Origin: Bacteroidales bacterium
GTDB lineage: Bacteria; Bacteroidota; Bacteroidia; Bacteroidales; UBA932
Reading direction: 5' to 3'
Assembly (NCBI GenBank): GCA_022647615.1
Contig: JALCKZ010000001.1
Coordinates: 918,178 to 982,177, forward strand
Length of the DNA stretch: 64,000 bases
In this document: positions 9,539-16,899 of the stretch, one piece after another
Numbering within the stretch: the stretch's first letter is position 1
Layout: every line of letters starts with the position of its first letter
Notes under the pieces: model-generated
The model's database searches: none
Told to the model about the DNA's origin: nothing
What the model saw: only the letters and a program-made list of their open reading frames with translations
Program-made: the position numbers and the translations under genes

Positions 9539-11104
9539 TTATAACGTTGCGTAAATATTTTTGAAGGTATACGTGGTGCTGCCGCAAGTAATTGTATTGC
9601 CGCTCACGCCCGTTTGGCCGGTATTAACGTACAAATCAACATTCCCGGTATTTACGCCGTCAAATACAGTAACTCCCCAATTATATACACGTTGATATAT
9701 TTTAAGAGTTGTTAATGCCGTACAACCGCTAAATGCATAATCTCCAATGGTATCCATACCACCACTTGCAGTTAAATTCAAATGTGTCAGGGATGTACAT
9801 CCTGTGAACGCATTTGCCGGCAGGGATGTAACGCCATCTATAGAGACGTTCTGAAGATTTGTACATCCGTTAAACATGTTAGCAGACAGGGCTGTACAAT
9901 CATTATCAATAAATGTTTGCAGACGGTTGCAACCTTGCAGTGCTGCAGGAGTTTCCGTGAAGCCCTCTGCAACAGCCACAATATTTCTTGCAGTATTTCC
10001 ATTAACTGCAGTCAGATATGTCTTAAGTTCTGTACCCTGGGGATTTTTATTGCAATACCAAAAATCGGACGTACCTCTTTGAGTTTCATTAGAAAGCAAT
10101 GCTCCGGTTTTGAATGCAGATGCAGGTATCACGTAGTACTTGCTGCTTTCAATAGCTGTTGTTCCGGTAAGCATATAATAATAAACATCTGTTGCGCTGA
10201 CATTTAAACCTCCGGCTGTAAGTACAATTGTTAAACCTTTGCAGGAGGTTTGCGGCAACATCGTAAAATAGAATCTATAATCTGACTGATCGAAAGAACA
10301 ATTGCCTGTCCAGTTCATAATTTCTCTAGTTCCAAAGCGTGTTTGGCCAGTCCATACAGGATAAACACTTGTTCCTGTCCCCTTAACTTCCATAACAGCT
10401 GAGTTGCAAATAGATGCATCCGCAGAATAACTTCTGATTTTTTGGTAAAAACGCCATACGTCACTAGGCAGATTTACCCTGATTGCCCCCATCGCATTGT
10501 GAAATGTCAAAGCTGGAATTGAATCCCCTGAATAAGTTGCTCCGGCATACATATAGGATGTTGCCCTAAGTTCGTTTGCCTGATTGTATAATAAGCTGTA
10601 ACTACCTTGGGTAGTTGAAACATCTATGCCACATCCGTTAATTTTAGCGCTACCACCATAATAAGAACTTTCGTTACCTTGCGCAATAGCATAAATCTGA
10701 TGCCCATTTGTAATTGTAGAGGCGAGTGTTCCGGTAAATTTTCCGCTTTTTGCGTTGTCAGTACCGGCATAGGTAAATATGTCAAAATTTGCACTATTAG
10801 CATTGCCGTCATACACAAACATCTTGTCACTAGTCGCCCATGTAACACTCATAGTATGATGAGCATCATCGCCATTCTCTGTATAATATACCTTTGTGCC
10901 ATCCACAAGACTTGCCTCTGCTTTTGTGCCGCTGTCAATGTTTGCGTTAATGGTCATCAGCTTATTTTTTTCTCCCGACAGTTCATCTGTCTTGGCGCAG
11001 GATGTTGCCGTAAGCGCAAAAAACGCAAAAGCGATAATTGCTGCAAATGCCAAAATTGCAGCTTGCGCAAATTCATTTGTGAAAAATCTTTTCATAATTT
11101 TCAA
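9539..11104 (-). CDS. Fimbrillin/BspA-like surface lipoprotein C
   Basis: A 521-residue lipoprotein with signal peptide and lipobox LTATSC (Cys near residue 36), followed by AKTDELSGEKNKLMTINANI. It belongs to the second subfamily (C, D, E), marked by SYSADASICNSAVMEVKG, YFTMLPQTSCKGLTIVLTAG and DFWYCN. The C-terminal LRRs are regular: MFNGCTNLQNVSIDGVTSLP, AFTGCTSLTHLNL, AFSGCTALTTLKI. The end motif is DLYVNTGQTGVSGNTI. It has no small-protein gene or 126-bp element in front; instead an iteron array (11244-11363) lies 140-260 bp upstream. A minus-strand TATTTTTG box at 11181-11188 is a possible -7 site. Surface location is inferred from the family. Confidence 0.85.
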   Translation of the reverse strand: MKIMKRFFTNEFAQAAILAFAAIIAFAFFALTATSCAKTDELSGEKNKLMTINANIDSGTKAEASLVDGTKVYYTENGDDAHHTMSVTWATSDKMFVYDGNANSANFDIFTYAGTDNAKSGKFTGTLASTITNGHQIYAIAQGNESSYYGGSAKINGCGIDVSTTQGSYSLLYNQANELRATSYMYAGATYSGDSIPALTFHNAMGAIRVNLPSDVWRFYQKIRSYSADASICNSAVMEVKGTGTSVYPVWTGQTRFGTREIMNWTGNCSFDQSDYRFYFTMLPQTSCKGLTIVLTAGGLNVSATDVYYYMLTGTTAIESSKYYVIPASAFKTGALLSNETQRGTSDFWYCNKNPQGTELKTYLTAVNGNTARNIVAVAEGFTETPAALQGCNRLQTFIDNDCTALSANMFNGCTNLQNVSIDGVTSLPANAFTGCTSLTHLNLTASGGMDTIGDYAFSGCTALTTLKIYQRVYNWGVTVFDGVNTGNVDLYVNTGQTGVSGNTITCGSTTYTFKNIYATL

Positions 11105-11243
11105 ATAGTGTATTGTTTAAATTTAGATTCTGCAAACCTCCACTCCGGGAAAAAGCAAATTTTTCCCTCTGGGAAATTGGCAAAAATACCCCCTTCGGCG
11201 CCGGACGATGTATCAAAACGCCAAAACTTTCAAAATTTCACCC

Positions 11244-11363
11244 AAAATGACGCTGTATTACCGGTTATTACGCCGTATTATTGGTTATAACGTTGTCATA
11301 TCCGGTATAACGCCGTCATATCCGATATCACGTTGTCATATCCAATATAACGGCGTCATATTA
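11244..11363. repeat. 20-bp palindromic iterons, locus P2 (6 units)
   Basis: Six consecutive 20-bp units with cores such as AACGTTGTCATATCC and AACGCCGTCATATCC. It fills most of the 340-bp gap between lipoprotein C (start 11104) and rpsO (end 11452). P1 and P2 share the left flank TTCACCCAAAATGACG. The gap otherwise holds only the lipoprotein C leader and the rpsO terminator. Confidence 0.85.
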
Positions 11364-11372
11364 GAGGGACAC

Positions 11373-11411
11373 AAAAAAAATCCCGGCAGGGTATTATCCT
11401 GTCGGGATTAT
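11373..11411 (-). terminator. rpsO terminator built from an inverted TCCCGACAG-type pair
   Basis: On the minus strand AATCCCGACAGG pairs with CCTGCCGGGATT (one G-T-type position) around a 7-nt loop, followed by eight T. One arm is an exact copy of the dispersed 9-mer (11399-11407) and the other arm is a one-base variant. Confidence 0.8.
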
Positions 11412-11451
11412 TAAAAATAAGAACCTAAAAGTGTTTAGGAAAAATCCTAAA

Positions 11452-11727
11452 TTATTTACGTAGGTCTAGGTCCTTAACGATTTTCCTGTATCTCTCAATA
11501 TCGCGTTCCTTTAAGAAATCAAGGAAGCGGCGTCTTTTACCAACCAACATCATAAGGGCGCGCTGAGTTGCGTGGTCCTTTTTGTTGCGCTGCATGTGAC
11601 CGGTAAGGTGAGCGATACGGTAGGAGAATAAAGCAATCTGACTCTCTGCGGAGCCGGTGTCCTTATTGGACTTCCCGTACTTTCCAAAGATATCCTGCTT
11701 TTTGTCTGAAGCTAAATACTCTGACAT
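11452..11727 (-). CDS. rpsO: 30S ribosomal protein S15
   Basis: A 91-residue S15 with the family signature GSAESQIALFSYRIAHLTGH, then KKDHATQRALMMLVGKRRRF and a C-terminal helix. It binds the central domain of 16S rRNA. The protein is slightly longer than the E. coli one at the N-terminus (MSEYLASDKKQDIFGKYGKS), as is common in Bacteroidetes. It has a perfect promoter and a leader of about 120 nt, which may host autoregulation as in other rpsO genes (inference). The leader contains one TCCCGACAG 9-mer at 11769-11777. Confidence 0.97.
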   Translation of the reverse strand: MSEYLASDKKQDIFGKYGKSNKDTGSAESQIALFSYRIAHLTGHMQRNKKDHATQRALMMLVGKRRRFLDFLKERDIERYRKIVKDLDLRK

Positions 11728-11854
11728 AATTGCTAAGATTTTAATTATTTTTGTTACCCCTTTGAAGCTCCCGACAGTTTATCTGGTTGTCTTGCATATT
11801 TTTTGTACGCCAGCCACAGAGCATCTGCGGATATGCTTCTCTTTTTGGGGAGTG

Positions 11855-11885
11855 CAAAGGTATAAGTTTTTTTTATTTGAGCAAA
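11855..11885 (-). promoter_or_regulatory. rpsO promoter, exact Bacteroidetes consensus
   Basis: On the minus strand TTTG (11885-11882), then 19 bp, then TACCTTTG (11862-11855). This is exactly TTTG-N19-TAnnTTTG and anchors the taxon assignment. Confidence 0.9.
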
Positions 11886-11946
11886 AATAAATTTACTGGC
11901 TTATTATTTGTCTGCGGATTTTGCAGATTTTGATTTTTTGTGAGCC

Positions 11947-12561
11947 GTGAGCAAAAAAATAATTTCATATAGCAACGGGCTGGGGGATGTGATCTTTGAG
12001 AAAAGACCGCAGAGCCGCTCTATATCAGTGAGTGTCAGCGCTCGCGGGGTGGTGAAGGTGACGCTGCCCAACTATGTGAGCTACCTAGAAGCGCAACAAT
12101 TCCTAAAAACTGTCGAGAACAAAATAATGGCCACAAAGCGGGAGATGGCAGCTAAATATCCTGCCGCCACGCTGCCCACAAAGGCTCAGCTGCAGGCACT
12201 TAGCAAACGCGCGCATGAGATTCTGCCTGCAAGAACCCGGGCGCTTTATGAACTGCTCACCGGTAAGGTAGTCATCCGTAACAGGCTGGGAATCATAGAA
12301 AAAGACCCGTTCCGATACAATCGCGTGGCTATCAAGGACAACAAGACCAACTGGGGCAGCTGCTCCACAATCCGCAACCTCAACCTCAACATGCACCTTG
12401 TGGAACTCCCTGTGGATCTGATGGATTTTGTGATTGTCCATGAACTTTGCCACCTGGTCTACAGCAATCACGGCGCCCGCTTTCACGCCCTTGTCAATGC
12501 TGCCACAGATGGCCGTGAAAAGGAGCTTTCCGCCCGGCTGCAAAAGGTTAAATTAATCTAA
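11947..12561 (+). CDS. YgjP-like zinc metallopeptidase (DUF45)
   Basis: A 204-residue protein of the YgjP/SprT-like metallopeptidase family. The metal site HELCHLVYSNHGARFH starts at His165, with Glu166, His169 and a downstream His as likely ligands. A second family motif, NWGSCSTIRNLNLNMHLVEL, precedes it. The start is GTG at 11947; no better in-frame ATG lies near the N-terminal motif. It has no signal peptide, so it is probably cytoplasmic. The cellular substrate is not known for the family. Base composition is higher in GC than the lipoprotein genes around it. Confidence 0.88.
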   Translation: MSKKIISYSNGLGDVIFEKRPQSRSISVSVSARGVVKVTLPNYVSYLEAQQFLKTVENKIMATKREMAAKYPAATLPTKAQLQALSKRAHEILPARTRALYELLTGKVVIRNRLGIIEKDPFRYNRVAIKDNKTNWGSCSTIRNLNLNMHLVELPVDLMDFVIVHELCHLVYSNHGARFHALVNAATDGREKELSARLQKVKLI

Positions 12562-12573
12562 TTTTGAATATGT

Positions 12574-12611
12574 CAGGCTGGATTTTGCAAAACAGTTTTG
12601 CATAAGCCAGC
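12574..12611. repeat. Family 2 palindromic element, short degenerate copy
   Basis: The left end CAGGCTGGATTTTGCAAAA is intact (12574-12592). The right end is degenerate (TTTTGCATAAGCCAGC). The internal part is missing. Confidence 0.65.
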
Positions 12612-12727
12612 TCAACCTCCTTTCTGTAATTTAGGTATAATTACTCATTGGTGAGAATCAATGAGTTAACTACTTTTGTCATAATGTTTTCATGGAGCAA
12701 ATAAACCTAAAAATTTAACCAAAAAAT

Positions 12728-12907
12728 ATGAAGAAAATAATTTCAAGTATTGGGAAGCATAAATATTTAGCTCCCGACAGTAAGGTAATCACAATGGAAT
12801 CAGAGGGTTTCATTGCAACCAGCGGTGATGTGCCTGATTATGGTGATGGCGGCGAGCTGACCCAGATGTACAATCCAAAACCGGATAAGAATAAATTGAT
12901 AGGATAA
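12728..12907 (+). CDS. Small conserved protein of unknown function (cassette protein 2)
   Basis: A 59-residue gene. It starts ATG at 12728 (MKKIISSIGKHKYLAPDSKV) and continues with the same invariant C-terminal block as cassette protein 1 (ESEGFIATSG, PDYGDGGELTQ, MYNPKPDKNKLIG). Its variable N-terminus carries the TCCCGACAG 9-mer (12772-12780) as codons for APDS; cassette protein 3 has it at the equivalent place. It ends 2 bp before the 126-bp element and shares an apparent transcript with lipoprotein D. Function is unknown. Confidence 0.75.
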   Translation: MKKIISSIGKHKYLAPDSKVITMESEGFIATSGDVPDYGDGGELTQMYNPKPDKNKLIG

Positions 12908-12909
12908 CG

Positions 12910-13035
12910 TACTTGAGGACTTTTTCATAATCATTTGATTATATGTGTTTTATGTTTATGTGTATTTATGCATAACCAGTAAATTCAAAAATTAAATAAT
13001 TTAAAATGAATGAATTATGAAAAAGTCCTCAAGTA
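12910..13035 (+). repeat. 126-bp palindromic element (family 1), copy 2
   Basis: Same length and ends as copy 1, between cassette protein 2 and lipoprotein D. The right end carries an ATG (ATGAAAAAGTCCTCAAGT), which could prime a short extra N-terminus. Confidence 0.9.
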
Positions 13036-13051
13036 GAAAATTTATATGTAT

Positions 13052-14533
13052 ATGAAAAAGATATTTACAATAATAGCAGTTGCGGCAACAGTTGTTGCAA
13101 CTGCATCCTGCAGCAAAACAGATGAACTGTCGGGGACAAAAAATAAGATTACAACCATTAATGCAAGCATTGATGACGGTACCAAAGCTGAGGCAAATCT
13201 TGCGGACGGTACTAAGGTAACACTTACAGATAACACTACTACAATGGGAGTTACGTGGAAAACAGGAGACGAGATGTTTGTGTTTGACGGTGACAATAAT
13301 TCAAGCACTAATACAGCGTTTACTTACGCCGGTACAGATGGTGCGGCCAGCGGTCCGTTCACCGGGACATTTTCTTCTACAAACGGTCATAATATTTATG
13401 CAATAGCAGGTACTTCTTCCTCTTCATTTCAGCCCGCTGTAAATGGGTCAATTATTGATTTAAAAAATATTACTTCTTCTGTAATAAACACAGTCGAATC
13501 ATGTGTTTATAACTATTCTGTTATGTATGCCGGGGCAGTGTATGCATCCGATGCAATTCCTCATTTGACATTCAGCAATGCAATGGCGGCAGTCAAGTTG
13601 ACACTTCCTAATACATCAGCAACGTTTATGGTGATAAAGGGTTACTCTGCGGACGCCTCTATAAGAAATAAGGCAACAATGACTATCAGCGGAGGAGCAT
13701 CTCCAGTTATTAGCTGGTCAAAATCAGGTGAATATGGTACAAGAACGATGGGCACCTGGCTTACCGAATATACTTTCAGCGCTGCGAAAAAAATTTACTT
13801 AATGATGTTGCCGCAGGCAAGCAGCAAAGGAATGATAATCACTTTTACAGCAGGTGGTGAGGGGGCCTCTGCGACAGCTGTTAATTACGTTATGCTTACA
13901 GATGCAACCAAAAAAATTGAGTCCGGCAAATATTATAGAATTCCCTCAACTTCTGTCTTGACAGGTGCTGTTCTTTCAGTTAATTCTCAAACTGATGCTT
14001 CAGATTTTTGGTATTGCAATGTAAACCCTACGGCCGGAAACTTGTACAATCGCCTGACAGCTTTAAATGGTACTACAAGAAATATAACAGTTGTAATTGA
14101 CGGATTTAATCAAGTACCGGCAAAACTTGAGGGTTGCACTAGGTTGCAGACCTTTGTTGATAATGACTGTCCTTCTATAGAAGGTGCAATGTTCAAAGGC
14201 TGCACAAATTTACAGAATGTTTCAATAGCAGGTACCACATATATCGGCACCTCAGCATTTGAAGGTTGCTCAAGTTTAACATCCATAAATTTACCATCAG
14301 CAACTACTCTTACAGACTCTGCCTTTAAAGATTGCCCTGCGCTGACTAAGGTAACTTTTAATAGCATTATAACTTCATTCTCATGGTCGTCTCTCAATGT
14401 ATTTGGCGGAACCACCGTACCGGCAAATATTGACTTGGTTTTGAAAACCGGTCAGAAGGATGACGGCGGTGCTACTATCACTGGAAATACATTCTCCGGC
14501 GTTACGTTCAATCACATTACTTTTGCAGATTAA
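13052..14533 (+). CDS. Fimbrillin/BspA-like surface lipoprotein D
   Basis: A 493-residue lipoprotein of the C/D/E subfamily. The signal peptide MKKIFTIIAVAATVVATASC carries the lipobox Cys at about residue 20, then SKTDELSGTKNKITTINASI. Shared motifs include GYSADASIRNKATMTISGG, LMMLPQASSKGMIITFTAGG and DFWYCN. The C-terminal LRRs are MFKGCTNLQNVSIAGTTYIG, AFEGCSSLTSINLPSATTLT and AFKDCPALTKVTF, with end motif NIDLVLKTGQKDDGG. ATG at 13052 matches the paralogs; one at 13046 adds two residues. It lies directly after the 126-bp element. Surface function is inferred. Confidence 0.85.
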   Translation: MKKIFTIIAVAATVVATASCSKTDELSGTKNKITTINASIDDGTKAEANLADGTKVTLTDNTTTMGVTWKTGDEMFVFDGDNNSSTNTAFTYAGTDGAASGPFTGTFSSTNGHNIYAIAGTSSSSFQPAVNGSIIDLKNITSSVINTVESCVYNYSVMYAGAVYASDAIPHLTFSNAMAAVKLTLPNTSATFMVIKGYSADASIRNKATMTISGGASPVISWSKSGEYGTRTMGTWLTEYTFSAAKKIYLMMLPQASSKGMIITFTAGGEGASATAVNYVMLTDATKKIESGKYYRIPSTSVLTGAVLSVNSQTDASDFWYCNVNPTAGNLYNRLTALNGTTRNITVVIDGFNQVPAKLEGCTRLQTFVDNDCPSIEGAMFKGCTNLQNVSIAGTTYIGTSAFEGCSSLTSINLPSATTLTDSAFKDCPALTKVTFNSIITSFSWSSLNVFGGTTVPANIDLVLKTGQKDDGGATITGNTFSGVTFNHITFAD

Positions 14534-14567
14534 TTTTGAAAAAAGACGGCGTGCAATTTTAAAAGGT

Positions 14568-14689
14568 CAGGCTGGATTTTGCAAAAAAACCTGATATATA
14601 AATAGTTATAAAATGACGCTCGGTCAACAGTGGCCGGGCGTCTTTTTGTATATGCTTGATTTGCAATTGATTTTGCAAAATCCAGCCTG
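14568..14689 (-). repeat. 122-bp palindromic element (family 2), full copy, inverted
   Basis: Same ends and length as 5743-5864, with the interior matching it as the reverse complement. It lies 34 bp after the lipoprotein D stop and contains a hairpin (GACGCTCGG...CCGGGCGTC plus T run) that can serve as terminator. A one-unit iteron remnant (GACGGCGTGCA) precedes it. Confidence 0.85.
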
Positions 14690-14706
14690 CGTTAAATTAT
14701 TATTAT

Positions 14707-14714
14707 TACCTTTG
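14707..14714 (+). promoter_or_regulatory. -7 box (TACCTTTG) of cassette 3
   Basis: Exact TAnnTTTG about 64 bp upstream of the cassette protein 3 start. No good -33 box is seen at 19 bp. Confidence 0.5.
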
Positions 14715-14777
14715 CCCCCGTTCAGCCCTAGCCGTTCAGGCATAAGGCATTACCTAGACAAAGAAACAATTTATTAT

Positions 14778-14975
14778 ATGAAGAAAACAATTAATTCAGT
14801 TGCAGAGGGAGCATGCACTGTTAAGAAAAATTATTTGTCTCCCGACAGCAAGTTAATTACAATGGAGCCGGAGGGTTTCATTGCCACCAGCGGAGAACTG
14901 CCTGATTATGGTGACGGCGGCTCGCTTTCCCAGATGTATAATCCAAAACCGGATAAGAATAAACTAATAGGATAA
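14778..14975 (+). CDS. Small conserved protein of unknown function (cassette protein 3)
   Basis: A 65-residue relative of the two other cassette proteins. ATG at 14778 gives MKKTINSVAEGACTVKKNYL, then SPDSKLITMEPEGFIATSG and the common end PDYGDGGSLSQ, MYNPKPDKNKLIG. The frame also runs upstream to 14613, but a -7 box at 14707-14714 and the paralogs support 14778. It has the TCCCGACAG 9-mer at 14840-14848. It is followed after 6 bp by the 126-bp element and then lipoprotein E. Function is unknown. Confidence 0.75.
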   Translation: MKKTINSVAEGACTVKKNYLSPDSKLITMEPEGFIATSGELPDYGDGGSLSQMYNPKPDKNKLIG

Positions 14976-14981
14976 ACCCCG

Positions 14982-15107
14982 TACTTGAGGACTTTTTCAT
15001 AATCATTTGATTATATGTGTTTTAAGTTTATATGTATTTATGCATAACCAATAAATTTAAAAATTAAATAATTGAAAATGAATAAATTATGAAAAAGTCC
15101 TCAAGTA
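14982..15107 (+). repeat. 126-bp palindromic element (family 1), copy 3
   Basis: Same ends and same length as copies 1 and 2, between cassette protein 3 and lipoprotein E. Its terminal ATG at 15089 opens in frame with lipoprotein E and would add 11 residues in front of the signal peptide. Confidence 0.9.
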
Positions 15108-15121
15108 AAAGATTTATATAT

Positions 15122-16687
15122 ATGAAAAAGATATTTACAATAAGATATGCAATGGCGGCAATAACTGCCAGTGCGGTGATTGTAGCGTTGACAGTAGCAT
15201 CCTGCACCAAAACAGAAGAACTGTCGGGAGCAAAAGAAAAAATTACAACACTTGATGCGTCGCTTGCCGGAGGCACTAAGGCTGAGGCAGTTCTGGGCGG
15301 TGATGAGATAGACCTTGCCACAGGAACCAAGGTTACCTTGACGGATAACGCTAATTCTTTGGGAGTTGGCGGAATGGGAGTTGTATGGAAAACAGGAGAT
15401 GCCTTTTATGTATTTGACGGTCCATTAGCTTCAAGTGTTCCATCAAAGTTTACATTAACGGATGGTAGCGCAACAGCATCTGCCAAGTTCTCAGGATCAT
15501 TTTCATCAACAAATGGGAATCAGTTGTACGCAATTTATGCACCGTGGGCACCTCAAGAGACAAAACCTGCAAATTGGGTAGCTAACGGGCATGTCGTAGA
15601 ACTTACTGGCGTAGAAGCCGGCGGCTCTTTTAAGACTCCAATGACAAATTCATCTCTTGGCAATTATTCAATTATGTATGGCGGTGTAAAGTATACCTCC
15701 GGCTCAATACCCAAGATAACGTTCAAAAATGCATTAGTAGCCATTAAGATTACATTTCCAACAACAGGTGGGTTTAGGTATGTTAGAGCATGTTCGGCGG
15801 ATGGTTCCATGTGCAATACAGCCACAATGAAATTGTCCGGTGGAGGTACAGATGGAAAATCTCCGGATATAAGTTGGTCAAATAAAGGCATGTACGGGAC
15901 TAGACAACTTTGGAATCAAACAACTGACGCAAACTTTGCGCAATTCCCAACTTTTTATTTTCTGATGTTGCCACAATCAACAAGCAAAGGTTTAACCATT
16001 GTATTCACTAAAGGTGGTACGGGTGCCACAGCAACAGAAGTCTACTATACTATGCTTACCGGTTCAACAGAATTAGTGGGAGGTAACTATTATAAAATTC
16101 CTTCAACTCTAGTAAAGCAAGGGGCGCTGCTTTCTTCATCAACTGCTCCAAGTTCTGCATTCTGGTACTGCACAGTAGATCCAAGCTCAAGTGATTACAT
16201 CAGGCAGGCTCTTAATAGCGCAACAAGCAATAAAACAGTTGTAATTCCCGACAGTTTTACATCAACTCCAAAATATGTGCAAAATAGCACCTATCTGGAA
16301 ACCTTTATTGCAAACGGCTGCACTTCTCTTGCATCTTCTATGTTCAACGGTTGCACCTCTTTAAAAAATGTTTCAATAGCAAACGTTACAGCACTTCCAG
16401 ATTATGCTTTTAGGGGATGTACAGCACTTGAATCCATATATTTACCATCGGTCACATCTCTTAGCACAACAAACGGATTCACTTTTGCAAACTGTTCCAA
16501 TTTAAAAAAGATAACATTTGGGACTCTTATCAGTTCTTCTCAGAATTGGTACAGCGCAGGCGTTTTTAACGGTATTGATGCTACTACCATAGATCTTGTT
16601 CTTAAGAAAGGACAAACAGGAATTACTGGTACTGGTAATAACATAATTAACGGAATTAAGTTCAATAGCATCACGCTTGTGGATTAA
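15122..16687 (+). CDS. Fimbrillin/BspA-like surface lipoprotein E
   Basis: A 521-residue lipoprotein. The signal peptide MKKIFTIRYAMAAITASAVI ends in the lipobox LTVASC. It has the C/D/E motifs (ACSADGSMCNTATMKLSGG, FLMMLPQ-like FYFLMLPQSTSKGLTIVF, AFWYC) and LRRs MFNGCTSLKNVSIANVTALP, AFRGCTALESIYLPSVTSL, with end motif IDLVLKKGQTG. I take ATG 15122 because it matches the paralogs; the ATG at 15089 belongs to the 126-bp element. The protein is downstream of cassette protein 3. It contains two TCCCGACAG-type 9-mers (15221, 16246). Confidence 0.85.
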   Translation: MKKIFTIRYAMAAITASAVIVALTVASCTKTEELSGAKEKITTLDASLAGGTKAEAVLGGDEIDLATGTKVTLTDNANSLGVGGMGVVWKTGDAFYVFDGPLASSVPSKFTLTDGSATASAKFSGSFSSTNGNQLYAIYAPWAPQETKPANWVANGHVVELTGVEAGGSFKTPMTNSSLGNYSIMYGGVKYTSGSIPKITFKNALVAIKITFPTTGGFRYVRACSADGSMCNTATMKLSGGGTDGKSPDISWSNKGMYGTRQLWNQTTDANFAQFPTFYFLMLPQSTSKGLTIVFTKGGTGATATEVYYTMLTGSTELVGGNYYKIPSTLVKQGALLSSSTAPSSAFWYCTVDPSSSDYIRQALNSATSNKTVVIPDSFTSTPKYVQNSTYLETFIANGCTSLASSMFNGCTSLKNVSIANVTALPDYAFRGCTALESIYLPSVTSLSTTNGFTFANCSNLKKITFGTLISSSQNWYSAGVFNGIDATTIDLVLKKGQTGITGTGNNIINGIKFNSITLVD

Positions 16688-16694
16688 TTTTAAA

Positions 16695-16748
16695 AAAAGG
16701 ACGCCGTCATAACCAATAACACGTCGTAATAACCAATATGACGGCGTG
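16695..16748. repeat. 20-bp palindromic iterons, locus P3 (about 2.7 units)
   Basis: Units ending in ATAACC rather than ATATCC, with cores GACGCCGTCA, CACGTCGTAA and GACGGCGTGC. It follows lipoprotein E and precedes the promoter of lipoprotein F. Confidence 0.7.
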
Positions 16749-16763
16749 CAAATTTTAAAAGGT

Positions 16764-16791
16764 CAGGCTGGATTTTGCAAAATCCAGCCTG
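16764..16791. repeat. Family 2 element, minimal 28-bp palindrome
   Basis: A perfect palindrome with arms CAGGCTGGATTTTG and complement, i.e. the two ends of the 122-bp element joined without the interior. Confidence 0.75.
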
Positions 16792-16829
16792 ACATGGCAT
16801 AAGTTGTGCCACAACTTAGCAAAAAACAG

Positions 16830-16837
16830 TACCTTTG
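16830..16837 (+). promoter_or_regulatory. -7 box (TACCTTTG) of lipoprotein F
   Basis: Exact TAnnTTTG, 63 bp upstream of the chosen start. A palindrome TTGTGCCACAA at 16804-16814 overlaps the expected -33 region. Confidence 0.55.
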
Positions 16838-16899
16838 CAGCGCTATCCGGGGCTTTTGCTTTTCAACAAGGCCCAAGCAAGGAACGTGTACTATATAAA

